Below, one piece after another: positions 40,174 to 48,541 of a stretch of 64,000 nt of DNA (its first letter is position 1; each line of letters begins with the position of its first letter). Origin of the DNA: an uncultured Halobacteriovorax sp. (GTDB lineage Bacteria > Bdellovibrionota > Bacteriovoracia > Bacteriovoracales > Bacteriovoracaceae). The stretch spans positions 248,001-312,000 of the forward strand of contig CAJXVS010000002.1 in NCBI GenBank assembly GCA_913061265.1. The letters are read 5' to 3'. Made by a program: the position numbers and the translations under genes. The notes beneath the pieces are model-generated. The model did no database searches, had not been told where the DNA came from, and saw only the letters and a program-made list of their open reading frames with translations.

Positions 40174-40815
40174 ATGGGAGATTTTTTGAATAAGCTTATT
40201 GATGCTTCGAAATTAGATCATATAAATTCTGCTCTTGAAGAGTCTAGTTGGTTCTTTATGGAGAACTATCTTGAAGATCACTTATGTGACTCATTACGAG
40301 AGAGCTTCGTTGATAAGGAAAATCTCGCTTCTTTTTCAAAGTCAAAGATTGGCCGCGGTTCAAAAAGTAGTGAAAATAGTCTTATCCGAAATGGTTTGAT
40401 TCGCTGGATAGAGGATTGGAATCAAAATGAATCCTTAAGCGAGTTAAACAAGCACTTGATCAAAATGATGAAATCTATTGGCTCTTACTTTAGACTCCCT
40501 TTAAAAAGATTTGAAGCTCAGTTTTCTATCTATAGTAAAGGTGGCTTTTACAATCGCCACTTAGATCAACATCAGAATTCTCGCCACCGTCATATTAGTA
40601 TCTGCCTTTATTTAAATGATTGTGAAGAGGGAGGAGAACTGATCCTCTACAAAAAAGGCTCTCAATCTGAGGTCGAAAAAATTATTAAGCCTAGAAAGGG
40701 AACTCTTGTGGTCTTTATCTCTAAGGATATCCCTCATGAGGTTAAGCTTGTAGAGAGCACAAGGCATTCAATAACTTCTTGGTTCAGAGATGATGAGACC
40801 ATTCCTTTCGTTTAA
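40174..40815 (+). CDS. 2OG-Fe(II) oxygenase (prolyl-4-hydroxylase-like)
   Basis: This 213-residue protein has a double-stranded beta-helix fold. Iron ligands are His129 and Asp131 in NRHLDQHQNS and His188 in PHEVKLV. Arg197 in TRHSITSWFR should hold 2-oxoglutarate. The order and spacing fit the P4Hc/PKHD group, and the protein probably hydroxylates a protein or a small molecule. The start may be ATG 40174 or TTG 40186; GGGAGA lies between them and suits the TTG. Confidence 0.88.
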   Translation: MGDFLNKLIDASKLDHINSALEESSWFFMENYLEDHLCDSLRESFVDKENLASFSKSKIGRGSKSSENSLIRNGLIRWIEDWNQNESLSELNKHLIKMMKSIGSYFRLPLKRFEAQFSIYSKGGFYNRHLDQHQNSRHRHISICLYLNDCEEGGELILYKKGSQSEVEKIIKPRKGTLVVFISKDIPHEVKLVESTRHSITSWFRDDETIPFV

Positions 40816-40955
40816 ATTTTCTGAAATACCGCCAACTATTTAGGGCTAACATTTATCAGTTAATTCCCTTTTATATTTAAGTAACTCATTAAAATTATGG
40901 GCTAACCTGTTTCTTGATTAACGTAGTCAGGTACTTCGACCGATAATAAAGAGAG

Positions 40956-43900
40956 ATGAGAAAGACTGCCCTTTTAATATTCATGTCCTTTATAGTCACT
41001 CCAAAGCTTTGGGCCTTTCCCTCTGTCTTTTCCTATATGGATAAATCAATCAATAAAAAAGTAACTGTAAGATGTTCTGAAAAAGTCAGTTCAGTCTTAG
41101 ACCTGTCAGGGATAAGAGACATTGCTGATAATTTAAATTGCGAGAATATGTCAGCAGAAGATTATTGCGACTGTATTGAAACTAAGCATATGGGAATTCA
41201 ATCACGTAATCAGATCATTGTTCTTGAGACGGAACTAGGCTTTTTTGGAAGTGGTGAGGACTCTATTCCAGCTGGTTATTTAAAGGAACTCTCGGAGTAT
41301 CAAAGACTTCAAAAAATGTATGGGGATGGTGTTTCTTCAAACTGTTTTTCAAGGAGTTTTGAGAATGCTCAGACTACTTTGGAAAAAGAGTCTAGCCTCT
41401 TTAGTAGAAACCTAAATCCTAAGTATGAAACTAATAAAGTTCCTGCCTATGTCAATAATGAGTATATCAACAAAGCACTAAACCTCTCAAATCTTGTCGA
41501 ATATTCGAATAGTCCTGAGGAAATAAAGAATGCTGAGTCTGATGCTCGTCTAATGGTTGAAGTCGCGAAGATTGTACAAGAAAATAAGATGACGACAGAC
41601 TATAGTAAAAAAGACTTTGGAACTGGATTTTCTGATGAATATACTTCAAGCTTTTTACTTTCCGGTTTCTTTAAGGAGAGTAAAGGCGAAGAATATAATA
41701 ATTCACCACTCTATAAGACCTTACAAAAAGTATTCTTCCAAACTAATTTTGCTTTCGCTACAACCGAAAGTAGTAATGCCATCGATAATCTCATTGATGC
41801 TGCCTCACGAATAAACTTAGCGGATGCTAAAAAGTCAGATGGAAGTATCGATCATAAAATCATAACCTCACAAATGAGATCGTATGACTTTTCTTTTCCA
41901 ATGGGGGAGATGTTAAGGTCACTCTGTCATGATACCAGTAGTGACTTGATTCGTTCGAGCTATTCTTCTGATAGTAAAGGCTTCATGAGCCCTGATAAAA
42001 AACAGCACTATAAAGGAATAGGGAAGGATCTCCTTAGGGAGTACTCACCGATAGATTCAAACACAGATGAAGGCAAAAAGAAGTTCCGTGAACTTGGTCT
42101 TCTTCAAGAGAAAGTCGTTGGGAAAATGGCTGAACAGTTCAAATACCCTTTACATAAAGTTCTTTCTGAAGATGATCAATCTAAAATGGACGAGTTTATT
42201 CGTAAGAAGAAAGACTTAATGGGGAAAATGTGGTGTGGCCTTCAAAAATCTAAAGCTAATGAAGAAATTATCGAAGAATTAGTGTCATCGGATCCAAGTC
42301 TTGGTTATAAACTTTTTGAAAATCAGTTGAGATTAGAAAAACTTGAAAAAGAGAAACTGACAACCATAACAGATTTAGTAAGAGTAAGGCAGATCCAAAA
42401 TGATGCTCATTCATCACTATCATTTTTCAAAAGAGAAGTTGAAAGAGACGAAGCTGAAATAACGAAACTTAAGAAAAATATTTTAGAACTAGAGAAGTTA
42501 ATTCCTGTCGATGAAGAAGAAATTAAAAAATTATCTAAAAAAATTAAAATGAGAGAGTCGGAATGGGTAAAGAATAAAATGAACGTTACTCGCATTGATA
42601 AAGTTTTTAAAGATGCAACTAATAGAAGAAATAATCTTGAAGAGCGAGCAAATGAAAAAGAAGATGAAATCGACGTCCTTAAATTATCAAATGCAGCTGT
42701 TATTGGCGGAGTAGAGCCTGGTATTACTGATGTGAACTCTTTAATCCAGGCGACTGAACAAGTTCAATTTATAGACTCAGTAGATTCAAATGGAGATAGA
42801 ACGGTTACTGTAGAGCCAATAGATATAGGAAGTCAGTTAACTGTCTTTATGGAAGCGGATACTAAAGAGATTTCACTTGTAACTAAAGAGGATGCCTCTA
42901 TTCAATTATCTGAGATGACGAAAAGCACAATCAATAACATCGACAATATTACTTCGAATGGATTTAAAGGGGATGTCCCTGAAAAGATTTTAAACGAAGC
43001 TGCACGAACTATTGAAGGGATGATAGACGACTCATTTACGTTGTTGAAAATATCTGGAGCTGATGAGGAAGTACTAAAGAAATCTCTAGAGAGTACAAAA
43101 AAAATAAAGAGTGCTTTAGAACCTAGGGTTGGAGATCTTAAATTTCAAGAGTTGGGTGAGTATAAAAAACTGACTAGTACTAATGAAGTCCTAGAGAAAT
43201 TCGTTGAAAAGAAAAATGAAGTCGCTAGAGAGTTAAAGAATAATAATTTGCAGGCAGGTAAGGTGTTAAGCAAAGGTCCTATTACCTCACCAGCTAAAGT
43301 GACTAAAGACATACGTAAACCTTCTGCGAAAACTGTAACGGCGCCTCAAAATGATCCGATCGACCGTTTAACAAAGGTTCTAGAACAGAATATAAATCCA
43401 CAATCAGATAAAGAAAGTGACTTCGAAGCATACAAGGCTCAGAAGTCCTCAGCCGCTAATAAACAAAAAGCTAAAAAGAAGAAAGTCGCTTCTAATAAAA
43501 AGAACGATAAAGTAAAACAAGAAATTGCGAAGCTATCTTCAGAGCTAAAAACATTAAAAGAAGAAGAAAAGGTTTTATCAGTATCACGCAAGAGGATTCT
43601 TAAGGACCAAGAGAAATTAGCGCCACTTAAAAAGAAAGAAAAAAATCTTGCTGAAACGGATTCAAATTCTTTAAGACCGTCACCAAAAGAAAAGAGAGCT
43701 GGCCAATCGAAAAGGGAGCGTAAGAATCTTAATAGTGCCCTTGATTCATTTCGCTCTTTAGGTGCGGCAAAGGCAATCACAGGTCCAGCAAGCTCTGTAG
43801 CTTCGATAATCGATCGTCAGGTTGAAGGTGGAGTCATAGTAAACGGAGAGTATATTCCAAATGTCCTTTTATATAGAGGAGAGAGAAGAAACTCATACGA

Positions 43901-44222
43901 TGATACGAAGAAGAAAGAGAATGGTTTAAAGGTCTCTGGATTCAAGGGGAGCACCTTTGAAACAGTAGAGTTAATAAATAACAAAGATCAGAAAAGTGAT
44001 CTGATTCCCATTATTGCTTTAGATAACTTTGATTCCTTAAGTGAAGGCGATAAAGAGCTCTTTATTCAAAAGCAGTTTATTAAGTATAAATCTATGAAGG
44101 TTGTTATTAAGATGAATAATGGCCGCAAGGTTCTTTTTAAATCAAAGGTTTCACTATCGGCAAGACGCCAGGTTTCTAAGCTTAATGACATCTTGGATCA
44201 ATATACGACGAAAATTGATTAA
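40956..44222 (+). CDS. Large secreted coiled-coil protein, unknown function
   Basis: This 1088-residue protein has a signal peptide (MRKTALLIFMSFIVTPKLWA). A Cys-containing N-terminal domain (CSEKVSSVLDLSGIRDIADN, CENMSAEDYCDC) comes first, then a long mostly helical region. A Lys/Glu-rich coiled coil lies at about 453-580, and a second Lys-rich stretch at about 826-945. The C-terminal module (about 1015-1065) has the QF...VVIKM...GRKVLFKSK pattern seen in the partial protein at the left edge. It is likely periplasmic or secreted. No family recognised. It stands alone. Confidence 0.75.
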   Translation: MRKTALLIFMSFIVTPKLWAFPSVFSYMDKSINKKVTVRCSEKVSSVLDLSGIRDIADNLNCENMSAEDYCDCIETKHMGIQSRNQIIVLETELGFFGSGEDSIPAGYLKELSEYQRLQKMYGDGVSSNCFSRSFENAQTTLEKESSLFSRNLNPKYETNKVPAYVNNEYINKALNLSNLVEYSNSPEEIKNAESDARLMVEVAKIVQENKMTTDYSKKDFGTGFSDEYTSSFLLSGFFKESKGEEYNNSPLYKTLQKVFFQTNFAFATTESSNAIDNLIDAASRINLADAKKSDGSIDHKIITSQMRSYDFSFPMGEMLRSLCHDTSSDLIRSSYSSDSKGFMSPDKKQHYKGIGKDLLREYSPIDSNTDEGKKKFRELGLLQEKVVGKMAEQFKYPLHKVLSEDDQSKMDEFIRKKKDLMGKMWCGLQKSKANEEIIEELVSSDPSLGYKLFENQLRLEKLEKEKLTTITDLVRVRQIQNDAHSSLSFFKREVERDEAEITKLKKNILELEKLIPVDEEEIKKLSKKIKMRESEWVKNKMNVTRIDKVFKDATNRRNNLEERANEKEDEIDVLKLSNAAVIGGVEPGITDVNSLIQATEQVQFIDSVDSNGDRTVTVEPIDIGSQLTVFMEADTKEISLVTKEDASIQLSEMTKSTINNIDNITSNGFKGDVPEKILNEAARTIEGMIDDSFTLLKISGADEEVLKKSLESTKKIKSALEPRVGDLKFQELGEYKKLTSTNEVLEKFVEKKNEVARELKNNNLQAGKVLSKGPITSPAKVTKDIRKPSAKTVTAPQNDPIDRLTKVLEQNINPQSDKESDFEAYKAQKSSAANKQKAKKKKVASNKKNDKVKQEIAKLSSELKTLKEEEKVLSVSRKRILKDQEKLAPLKKKEKNLAETDSNSLRPSPKEKRAGQSKRERKNLNSALDSFRSLGAAKAITGPASSVASIIDRQVEGGVIVNGEYIPNVLLYRGERRNSYDDTKKKENGLKVSGFKGSTFETVELINNKDQKSDLIPIIALDNFDSLSEGDKELFIQKQFIKYKSMKVVIKMNNGRKVLFKSKVSLSARRQVSKLNDILDQYTTKID

Positions 44223-44347
44223 GAGAAGCCAATAATATGTAATTTTTGCCCATCTAAAGTAATCCCAAGCCAATCCATCTCATTGTCTCTATAAGAGCCC
44301 TATCTTTTAATGAAAATTTATATCTATTGATAATCAAAGGGAAAAAA

Positions 44348-44779
44348 ATGAAACTCTTAGCCGTACTTGCCTTCTTATTCACTTCTAGCGCCATGGCCTT
44401 AGATATAACTTGTGAAGGGCCAAACCTTCATTATGTTTATCAATTTGATATGCAAACAACTCTAGATCTTAGCCTAGAAGAAATACAAAACCTTGAAGAA
44501 GAAGGCCTTAGGCTTGAAGGTCAAAACCTAACAGCAATGGTTACTAATGCTGGTTTTGATTCAACTGAAGAGGTCCTCGAGCTTACAGACTTAAACCTAC
44601 ATGTTCGTAGAGTTGATAATGCTGAGTTATACGGAAAAGCTTTTCTTCACCTAGTTTATACTTCTAAGAAAGAAGCTACTGATAAGGTCTTTGCCAACAT
44701 AGTAGTAGGATACCCAGGACTTATGACTTCAAAGATTAGACTTGGTGGATTAAGACAATACGTCTCTACTTGTAAGTAA
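44348..44779 (+). CDS. Small secreted protein, unknown function
   Basis: The 143 residues start with a signal peptide (MKLLAVLAFLFTSSAMALD). The mature part is acidic, with one Cys near the start and one at the very end (YVSTCK), likely a disulfide. It has short strands (LNLHVRRVDNAELYGKAFLH). I use ATG 44348, just after AAAGGGAAA, rather than 44327. A terminator hairpin follows. No family assigned. Confidence 0.7.
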   Translation: MKLLAVLAFLFTSSAMALDITCEGPNLHYVYQFDMQTTLDLSLEEIQNLEEEGLRLEGQNLTAMVTNAGFDSTEEVLELTDLNLHVRRVDNAELYGKAFLHLVYTSKKEATDKVFANIVVGYPGLMTSKIRLGGLRQYVSTCK

Positions 44780-44792
44780 TTCTTTTTATATG

Positions 44793-44818
44793 GGGGGAAG
44801 CCAGTCTTCCCTCATTTT
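44793..44818 (+). terminator. Intrinsic terminator
   Basis: GGGGAAG pairs with CTTCCCTC (44793-44813, loop CCAGT), followed by ATTTT. Confidence 0.72.
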
Positions 44819-44961
44819 AAACCTCTCAAAAACTGTCCAAGTCGTTGACATCATTTATCTAAATAACTTCTTTTTGTTCATAACTACCTAAATTTATTAT
44901 CAAAATTTGGCACCTACTTTGCTCTTTAAAGAGGAGATTATCAATCCTTTTAGGAGCCTTT

Positions 44962-45690
44962 ATGAAGATTCAAAGCCTAGTCCTTATCCTTATGATCACT
45001 CTCTTTGCTGGTTGCAAGAAGGACGTGGAGACCGTATTCGTGGCCTCTCCTAGTGCCCCTCTTTCTGGTGAGACTCCAATCCTAGGTGATGATGAAACTG
45101 CAGCTTGTAGCGATACTATTGTCTATTTAGGATCAGATCTTATAGTTAATGGCTCTTTTGAGGAAGGACATGATTTAGGCAATAACCAATGGGGTGTTTT
45201 TGATCAAGTTGGCGCTTGGTATGCCGATCTAACTTCTAGCGATGCTGGGATTGAGATTCAAACAGGTCAAACAATTGGAGGCCTAGCCCCAAGTGATGGA
45301 AACTCTAAATTAGAATTTGATGCTCATAATAAGAATGGTTTTAGCGCAAGTGATGTTGAGGTTTATCAAACTCTCGATACTGACGCCGCTGAAGACTATA
45401 TTCTAAGCTTTGATTATTCTCCAAGAGTTCAGGGGAATGAAAGCACAAATGCTGCTGATGTTTATTGGGATGGAAATCTTATCGCCTCTTTAAACTCTGA
45501 AGTTAAAGGGTGGCAGACCTATACTCTCGTCGTAAGAGGCGCAGGAGCTGGAACACGTTTAAGCTTTAAAGGTTTTGTTGATGGAGACACACTTGGTGGC
45601 TATCTTGATAATGTTAAAGTAAAGCAGCTTAAGCCTGACGAAGAAGGGGCCAGTGAATCTGTCGTTGTTCGTAGCTGTATCTTCGAATAA
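44962..45690 (+). CDS. Lipoprotein with a carbohydrate-binding-like beta-sandwich
   Basis: This 242-residue lipoprotein has a lipobox FAGC (Cys18) and a short linker. A CBM4/9- or DUF642-like jelly-roll domain follows: LIVNGSFEEGHDLGNNQWGV at its start, then a LEFDAHN turn and YILSFDYSPRVQG, with GYLDNVKVKQL at the end. Such domains bind sugars. Its final Cys pair (ACSDTI and SCIFE) may bridge. GGAGCC precedes the ATG. Confidence 0.75.
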   Translation: MKIQSLVLILMITLFAGCKKDVETVFVASPSAPLSGETPILGDDETAACSDTIVYLGSDLIVNGSFEEGHDLGNNQWGVFDQVGAWYADLTSSDAGIEIQTGQTIGGLAPSDGNSKLEFDAHNKNGFSASDVEVYQTLDTDAAEDYILSFDYSPRVQGNESTNAADVYWDGNLIASLNSEVKGWQTYTLVVRGAGAGTRLSFKGFVDGDTLGGYLDNVKVKQLKPDEEGASESVVVRSCIFE

Positions 45691-45693
45691 AAA

Positions 45694-45882
45694 CTACAGA
45701 GCTTCGAATTTCGTCTTCATATCAGACATCCATTTCATGCCTTCTTCTTTGCTTTTATTTTTAGCTTGTTCCATAAAGGCGGCATGATCGGCCATGTAGT
45801 GACCCTGCATAAGTTTAAACCATTCATCAAAACTATCTGCAGAGAATTTCTTTTCGCATATATCACAAGACATTGTTTTCAT
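45694..45882 (-). CDS. Small Cys/His protein, zinc-finger-like
   Basis: The protein has 62 residues. CDICEKKF (Cys6 and Cys9) followed by LMQGHYMADHAAFM (two His) suggests a C2H2-type zinc site. The rest is helical and charged, with KSKEEGMKWMSDM. It ends four bases past the stop of the convergent lipoprotein gene. A hairpin lies in its promoter region. Function unknown. Confidence 0.65.
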   Translation of the reverse strand: MKTMSCDICEKKFSADSFDEWFKLMQGHYMADHAAFMEQAKNKSKEEGMKWMSDMKTKFEAL

Positions 45883-45906
45883 TTAAAGTCCTAACTAAGG
45901 TTAAAG

Positions 45907-45928
45907 ATTGATGAGCTTTATCATCAAT
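45907..45928. other. Inverted repeat in a divergent intergenic region
   Basis: ATTGATGA (45907-45914) and TCATCAAT (45921-45928) form an 8-bp stem with a 6-base loop, between the zinc-finger-like gene and the phosphatase lipoprotein. It may be an operator or transcript structure. Confidence 0.35.
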
Positions 45929-46012
45929 TGCTTATTAATATTCACAAACAGCTCCTTACTTGTCAGTATTTAAGAATAAATATTAACTTAATTTTACAAA
46001 GGATACCCTACT

Positions 46013-46549
46013 GTGAAAATGTTGTTACTGAGTGCGTTGTTTCTCTTTGGTTGTTCTCATCATGATCACGACTCACTACCTAAAGAAAGTAATGTTGAAA
46101 TTGTTGAAAACCTTCAAGGAAATCGTTGGGACAATATATACTTCTCTGGTCAACCAGCTCACGAAGACTTGAAAAAGTTAAAGGCAGCTGGTTTCTCCGC
46201 AGTCATTAATCTTCGATCTGAGAATGAAAAAGGGCATGATGAGGTTTTAGAAAGTAAGACCGTCGAGTCCTTAGGTCTTAAGTATTATAATATTCCAATG
46301 AGTATGAAGACTGAGCTTAGTGACAAGTTTCTTGATTCGATTACTTCAAAGGTTGTTGAGAATAGAAAAGAAGGAAAAGTTCTTATTCACTGCAGTTCAG
46401 GAAATAGAGTGGGGCTGTGGTTAGGTGCTCACTTGAAAAAAGATCATCAATTCTCTGACGAGAAGTCTCTAACGTTAGCAAAAGAACTTGGAATAAATAG
46501 AGACCACGTTGAAGAAAGACTAAAGTCCTATTTAAAAACAGGAAAGTAA
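46013..46549 (+). CDS. DSP/DUF442-type phosphatase lipoprotein
   Basis: The protein has 178 residues. It starts at GTG 46013, with AAAGGA eight bases ahead. It has a lipobox LFGC (Cys14), then a dual-specificity phosphatase-like domain. The loop is HCSSGNR (His126, Cys127, Arg132), a C-x4-R loop seen in DUF442/Blh-type phosphatases rather than the C-x5-R of classical PTPs. INLRSENEKGHDE carries a general-acid region. It should act in the periplasm on an unknown substrate. Confidence 0.82.
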   Translation: MKMLLLSALFLFGCSHHDHDSLPKESNVEIVENLQGNRWDNIYFSGQPAHEDLKKLKAAGFSAVINLRSENEKGHDEVLESKTVESLGLKYYNIPMSMKTELSDKFLDSITSKVVENRKEGKVLIHCSSGNRVGLWLGAHLKKDHQFSDEKSLTLAKELGINRDHVEERLKSYLKTGK

Positions 46550-46554
46550 GTCTT

Positions 46555-47475
46555 TTAAAAACGCCAAGCTAGGAGGTGACTGATCTTCTGGCCTTGACTC
46601 ATCTCTATAGTTTTAACTTCCGCTCGCTTTAAGTTTTGTAAAAGCTGATAGAACTCTATCAAGTGCGTTTTATTTGAAACTAAAGTTGTAAACCACTTAC
46701 ATTGATCTTTAACAGTAGCGCTTTCTTTAATCATCTTTTTGATAAAAGCAGTCTCTCCACCTGGGCACCAAAGTTCTGCCTTAACACCACCAAAGTTAGA
46801 ACCTTTTTCTGTGTTGATTGGCGTACTTCCTTTCTTTTCTCTATTCACATTGAGGTTCTTCACTTTTCTATCAGAAGCATCATTGGCCTCTTCTAGAGAA
46901 GCGTAAAAAGGAGGGTTACACATAGTGAAGTCAAATTTCTCATCAGGCTTAATTAAGTCTTTGAAGATATGGCTACTCGACTTTTGAAATCGGGTCTTAA
47001 TATTTTTCTTAAGAGTAGGGTTTGAGCTTAAGATCATCTTGGCATTATTAATGGCCTCAGGATTAATCTCGCTTCCCACAAATTTCCAGCCATAGATACT
47101 ATTCCCAAGAATTGGGTAGATACAACTAGTTCCAGTTCCAATGTCTAGGCCCTTTACCTTTGTTCCAACGGGAACTTCTGAATCGTCTCCTTCAGCTAAT
47201 AAATCAGCAATATAGTGGATATAATCCGCACGTCCTGGGATTGGAGGACAAAGGTGACCCTTTGGAACTGACCAATCAGCAACTTTGTAGTGATGAAGAA
47301 GCAGAGCCTGATTAAGGCAAAGAACTGCATTAGCGTCTGAATAGTCTATCCCTAGGGCTTCGTGCTGGTTCATCTTCACGAAGGCAGAAAGCTTTGGGTA
47401 GGCCATTGCTAGGGCTTCAAAGTCGTATTTTTGAGTATGTAGGTTTCTTGGGTGTAGTTTATTTTCTCGTTCCAT
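46555..47475 (-). CDS. rlmF: 23S rRNA (adenine(1618)-N6)-methyltransferase RlmF
   Basis: The RlmF features are clear. LHPRNLHTQKYDFEALAMAY is near the N-terminus, followed by CPPIPGRADYIHYIADLLAE. The SAM site is GLDIGTGTSCIYPI, and the N6-adenine catalytic motif is NPPF. It methylates A1618 of 23S rRNA. The start is placed at ATG 47475 because the E. coli protein begins a few residues before LHPRN; ATG 47502 is an alternative. The longer frame to 47598 would overlap the divergent cupin gene. Confidence 0.92.
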   Translation of the reverse strand: MERENKLHPRNLHTQKYDFEALAMAYPKLSAFVKMNQHEALGIDYSDANAVLCLNQALLLHHYKVADWSVPKGHLCPPIPGRADYIHYIADLLAEGDDSEVPVGTKVKGLDIGTGTSCIYPILGNSIYGWKFVGSEINPEAINNAKMILSSNPTLKKNIKTRFQKSSSHIFKDLIKPDEKFDFTMCNPPFYASLEEANDASDRKVKNLNVNREKKGSTPINTEKGSNFGGVKAELWCPGGETAFIKKMIKESATVKDQCKWFTTLVSNKTHLIEFYQLLQNLKRAEVKTIEMSQGQKISHLLAWRF

Positions 47476-47565
47476 GGCTAGGTTTACCCTAGGATTGGCC
47501 ATAAAGGAACGGCTAATATGGCCTTTTTCTGGCGTTCTTTTAGGTTTTATTGATAAGCTGAGCCT

Positions 47566-47925
47566 ATGAAAATTAGAAAAAAAGAAGAACTTATTCATTC
47601 AAAACCAGAAGTCGAGAACTATGCTTTTTCTTCCTCAGCTAAGATCTTTCAAACGAAGCAGCTCTTCCTCTATAGCGAAAAAATAGAGCCCGGTAAGAGG
47701 TCTTCTAAGCCTCATTATCATAAGGCTCTAGATGAAATCCTCGTGGTTACGAAAGGGGAGCTTCTAGCTTTTGAGGGAGATGAGTCAAGCCTCTTAAAAA
47801 AAGGTGACTCTGTCTGCTTCTTAGCTAATTCAGAGAAGAAGCATTACTTAGAAAACCAATCCAGTGAAGATGCGGAGTTCTTACTTTTTCGGAAAAATAT
47901 TTCTCAAGAAGATGTGGTCTACTAG
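47566..47925 (+). CDS. Cupin-domain protein
   Basis: This 119-residue single cupin has metal-type motif 1 PHYHKALDEILVVTKGEL, with His in place and Glu within EI, then KKGDSVCFLANSEKKHY as motif 2. It may bind a metal and be an isomerase, dioxygenase or sensor; the substrate is unknown. Two bases separate its stop from the GNAT gene, so they are co-transcribed. It is divergent from rlmF. Confidence 0.85.
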   Translation: MKIRKKEELIHSKPEVENYAFSSSAKIFQTKQLFLYSEKIEPGKRSSKPHYHKALDEILVVTKGELLAFEGDESSLLKKGDSVCFLANSEKKHYLENQSSEDAEFLLFRKNISQEDVVY

Positions 47926-47927
47926 CT

Positions 47928-48452
47928 ATGGAAAAGATAACTCTAAGATACTTAAAAAAATCTGATAAAAAACAATTTTTAGAAAGCCTAGAAGCTGCTT
48001 GGGGAGAGTTTCCCTACGCACATTACTGGGAAACTCTGGCGAATAAAGACTTTGATCGATATGTTGAGATCCTTCCTAGTTTTCCAAAGGGAGAACTTCT
48101 ACCGAAAGATCATGTCCCCTGTTCTTTCTTATTTGCTTTTAATGAAGATGATCAATTAGTTGGTAGGACTTCAATCCGGCATAAGCTAACAGACTTCTTA
48201 TTAGAAGCAGGAGGGCATATCGGTTATGCCGTTCTTCCCAATGAAAGGCGAAAGGGATACGCCTCGGCCATCTTCAAAGCCTCACTTGAGTATGTAAGGG
48301 TCAATCTTCCTCAAATCGAAAAAGTGCTTGTAACCTGTGATGAAGGTAATATTGGATCTGAGAAAACGATTTCTCATAATGGGGGAGTCCTTGAAAATAT
48401 AGTTCCTACTGAATCTGGAATAAATAAAAAACGGTTTTGGATAATGCTCTAA
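47928..48452 (+). CDS. GNAT-family N-acetyltransferase
   Basis: This 174-residue protein has the GNAT acetyl-CoA motif IGYAVLPNERRKGYASAIFK (GxGYxV-RxxGYA type, near 93-112). It then has VLVTCDEGNIGSEKTISHNG, in which an Asn-type helix positions CoA. The substrate is unknown. It is the second gene of the cupin unit. Confidence 0.88.
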   Translation: MEKITLRYLKKSDKKQFLESLEAAWGEFPYAHYWETLANKDFDRYVEILPSFPKGELLPKDHVPCSFLFAFNEDDQLVGRTSIRHKLTDFLLEAGGHIGYAVLPNERRKGYASAIFKASLEYVRVNLPQIEKVLVTCDEGNIGSEKTISHNGGVLENIVPTESGINKKRFWIML

Positions 48453-48470
48453 GGTTTACATGGTTCATAT

Positions 48471-48492
48471 TTGCAAGTGACCAGGTACCTTT
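48471..48492 (+). repeat. Dispersed GCAAGTGACCAGGTACC repeat, copy 3
   Basis: TTGCAAGTGACCAGGTACCT and two more T are identical to copy 2 (28812-28833). It lies 50 bp before the MFS transporter start. Confidence 0.65.
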
Positions 48493-48541
48493 ATGGGTAT
48501 AAGGTGAAGCAGGTTTTAGAGCTGTAGTCGCTAAAGGAGAT

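Noticed and set aside
43439-43780. Long minus-strand frame inside the 1088-residue gene
   Set aside because: Repetitive Lys/Glu codons read in reverse give Phe/Leu/Ser-rich frames; no ribosome site and no family.
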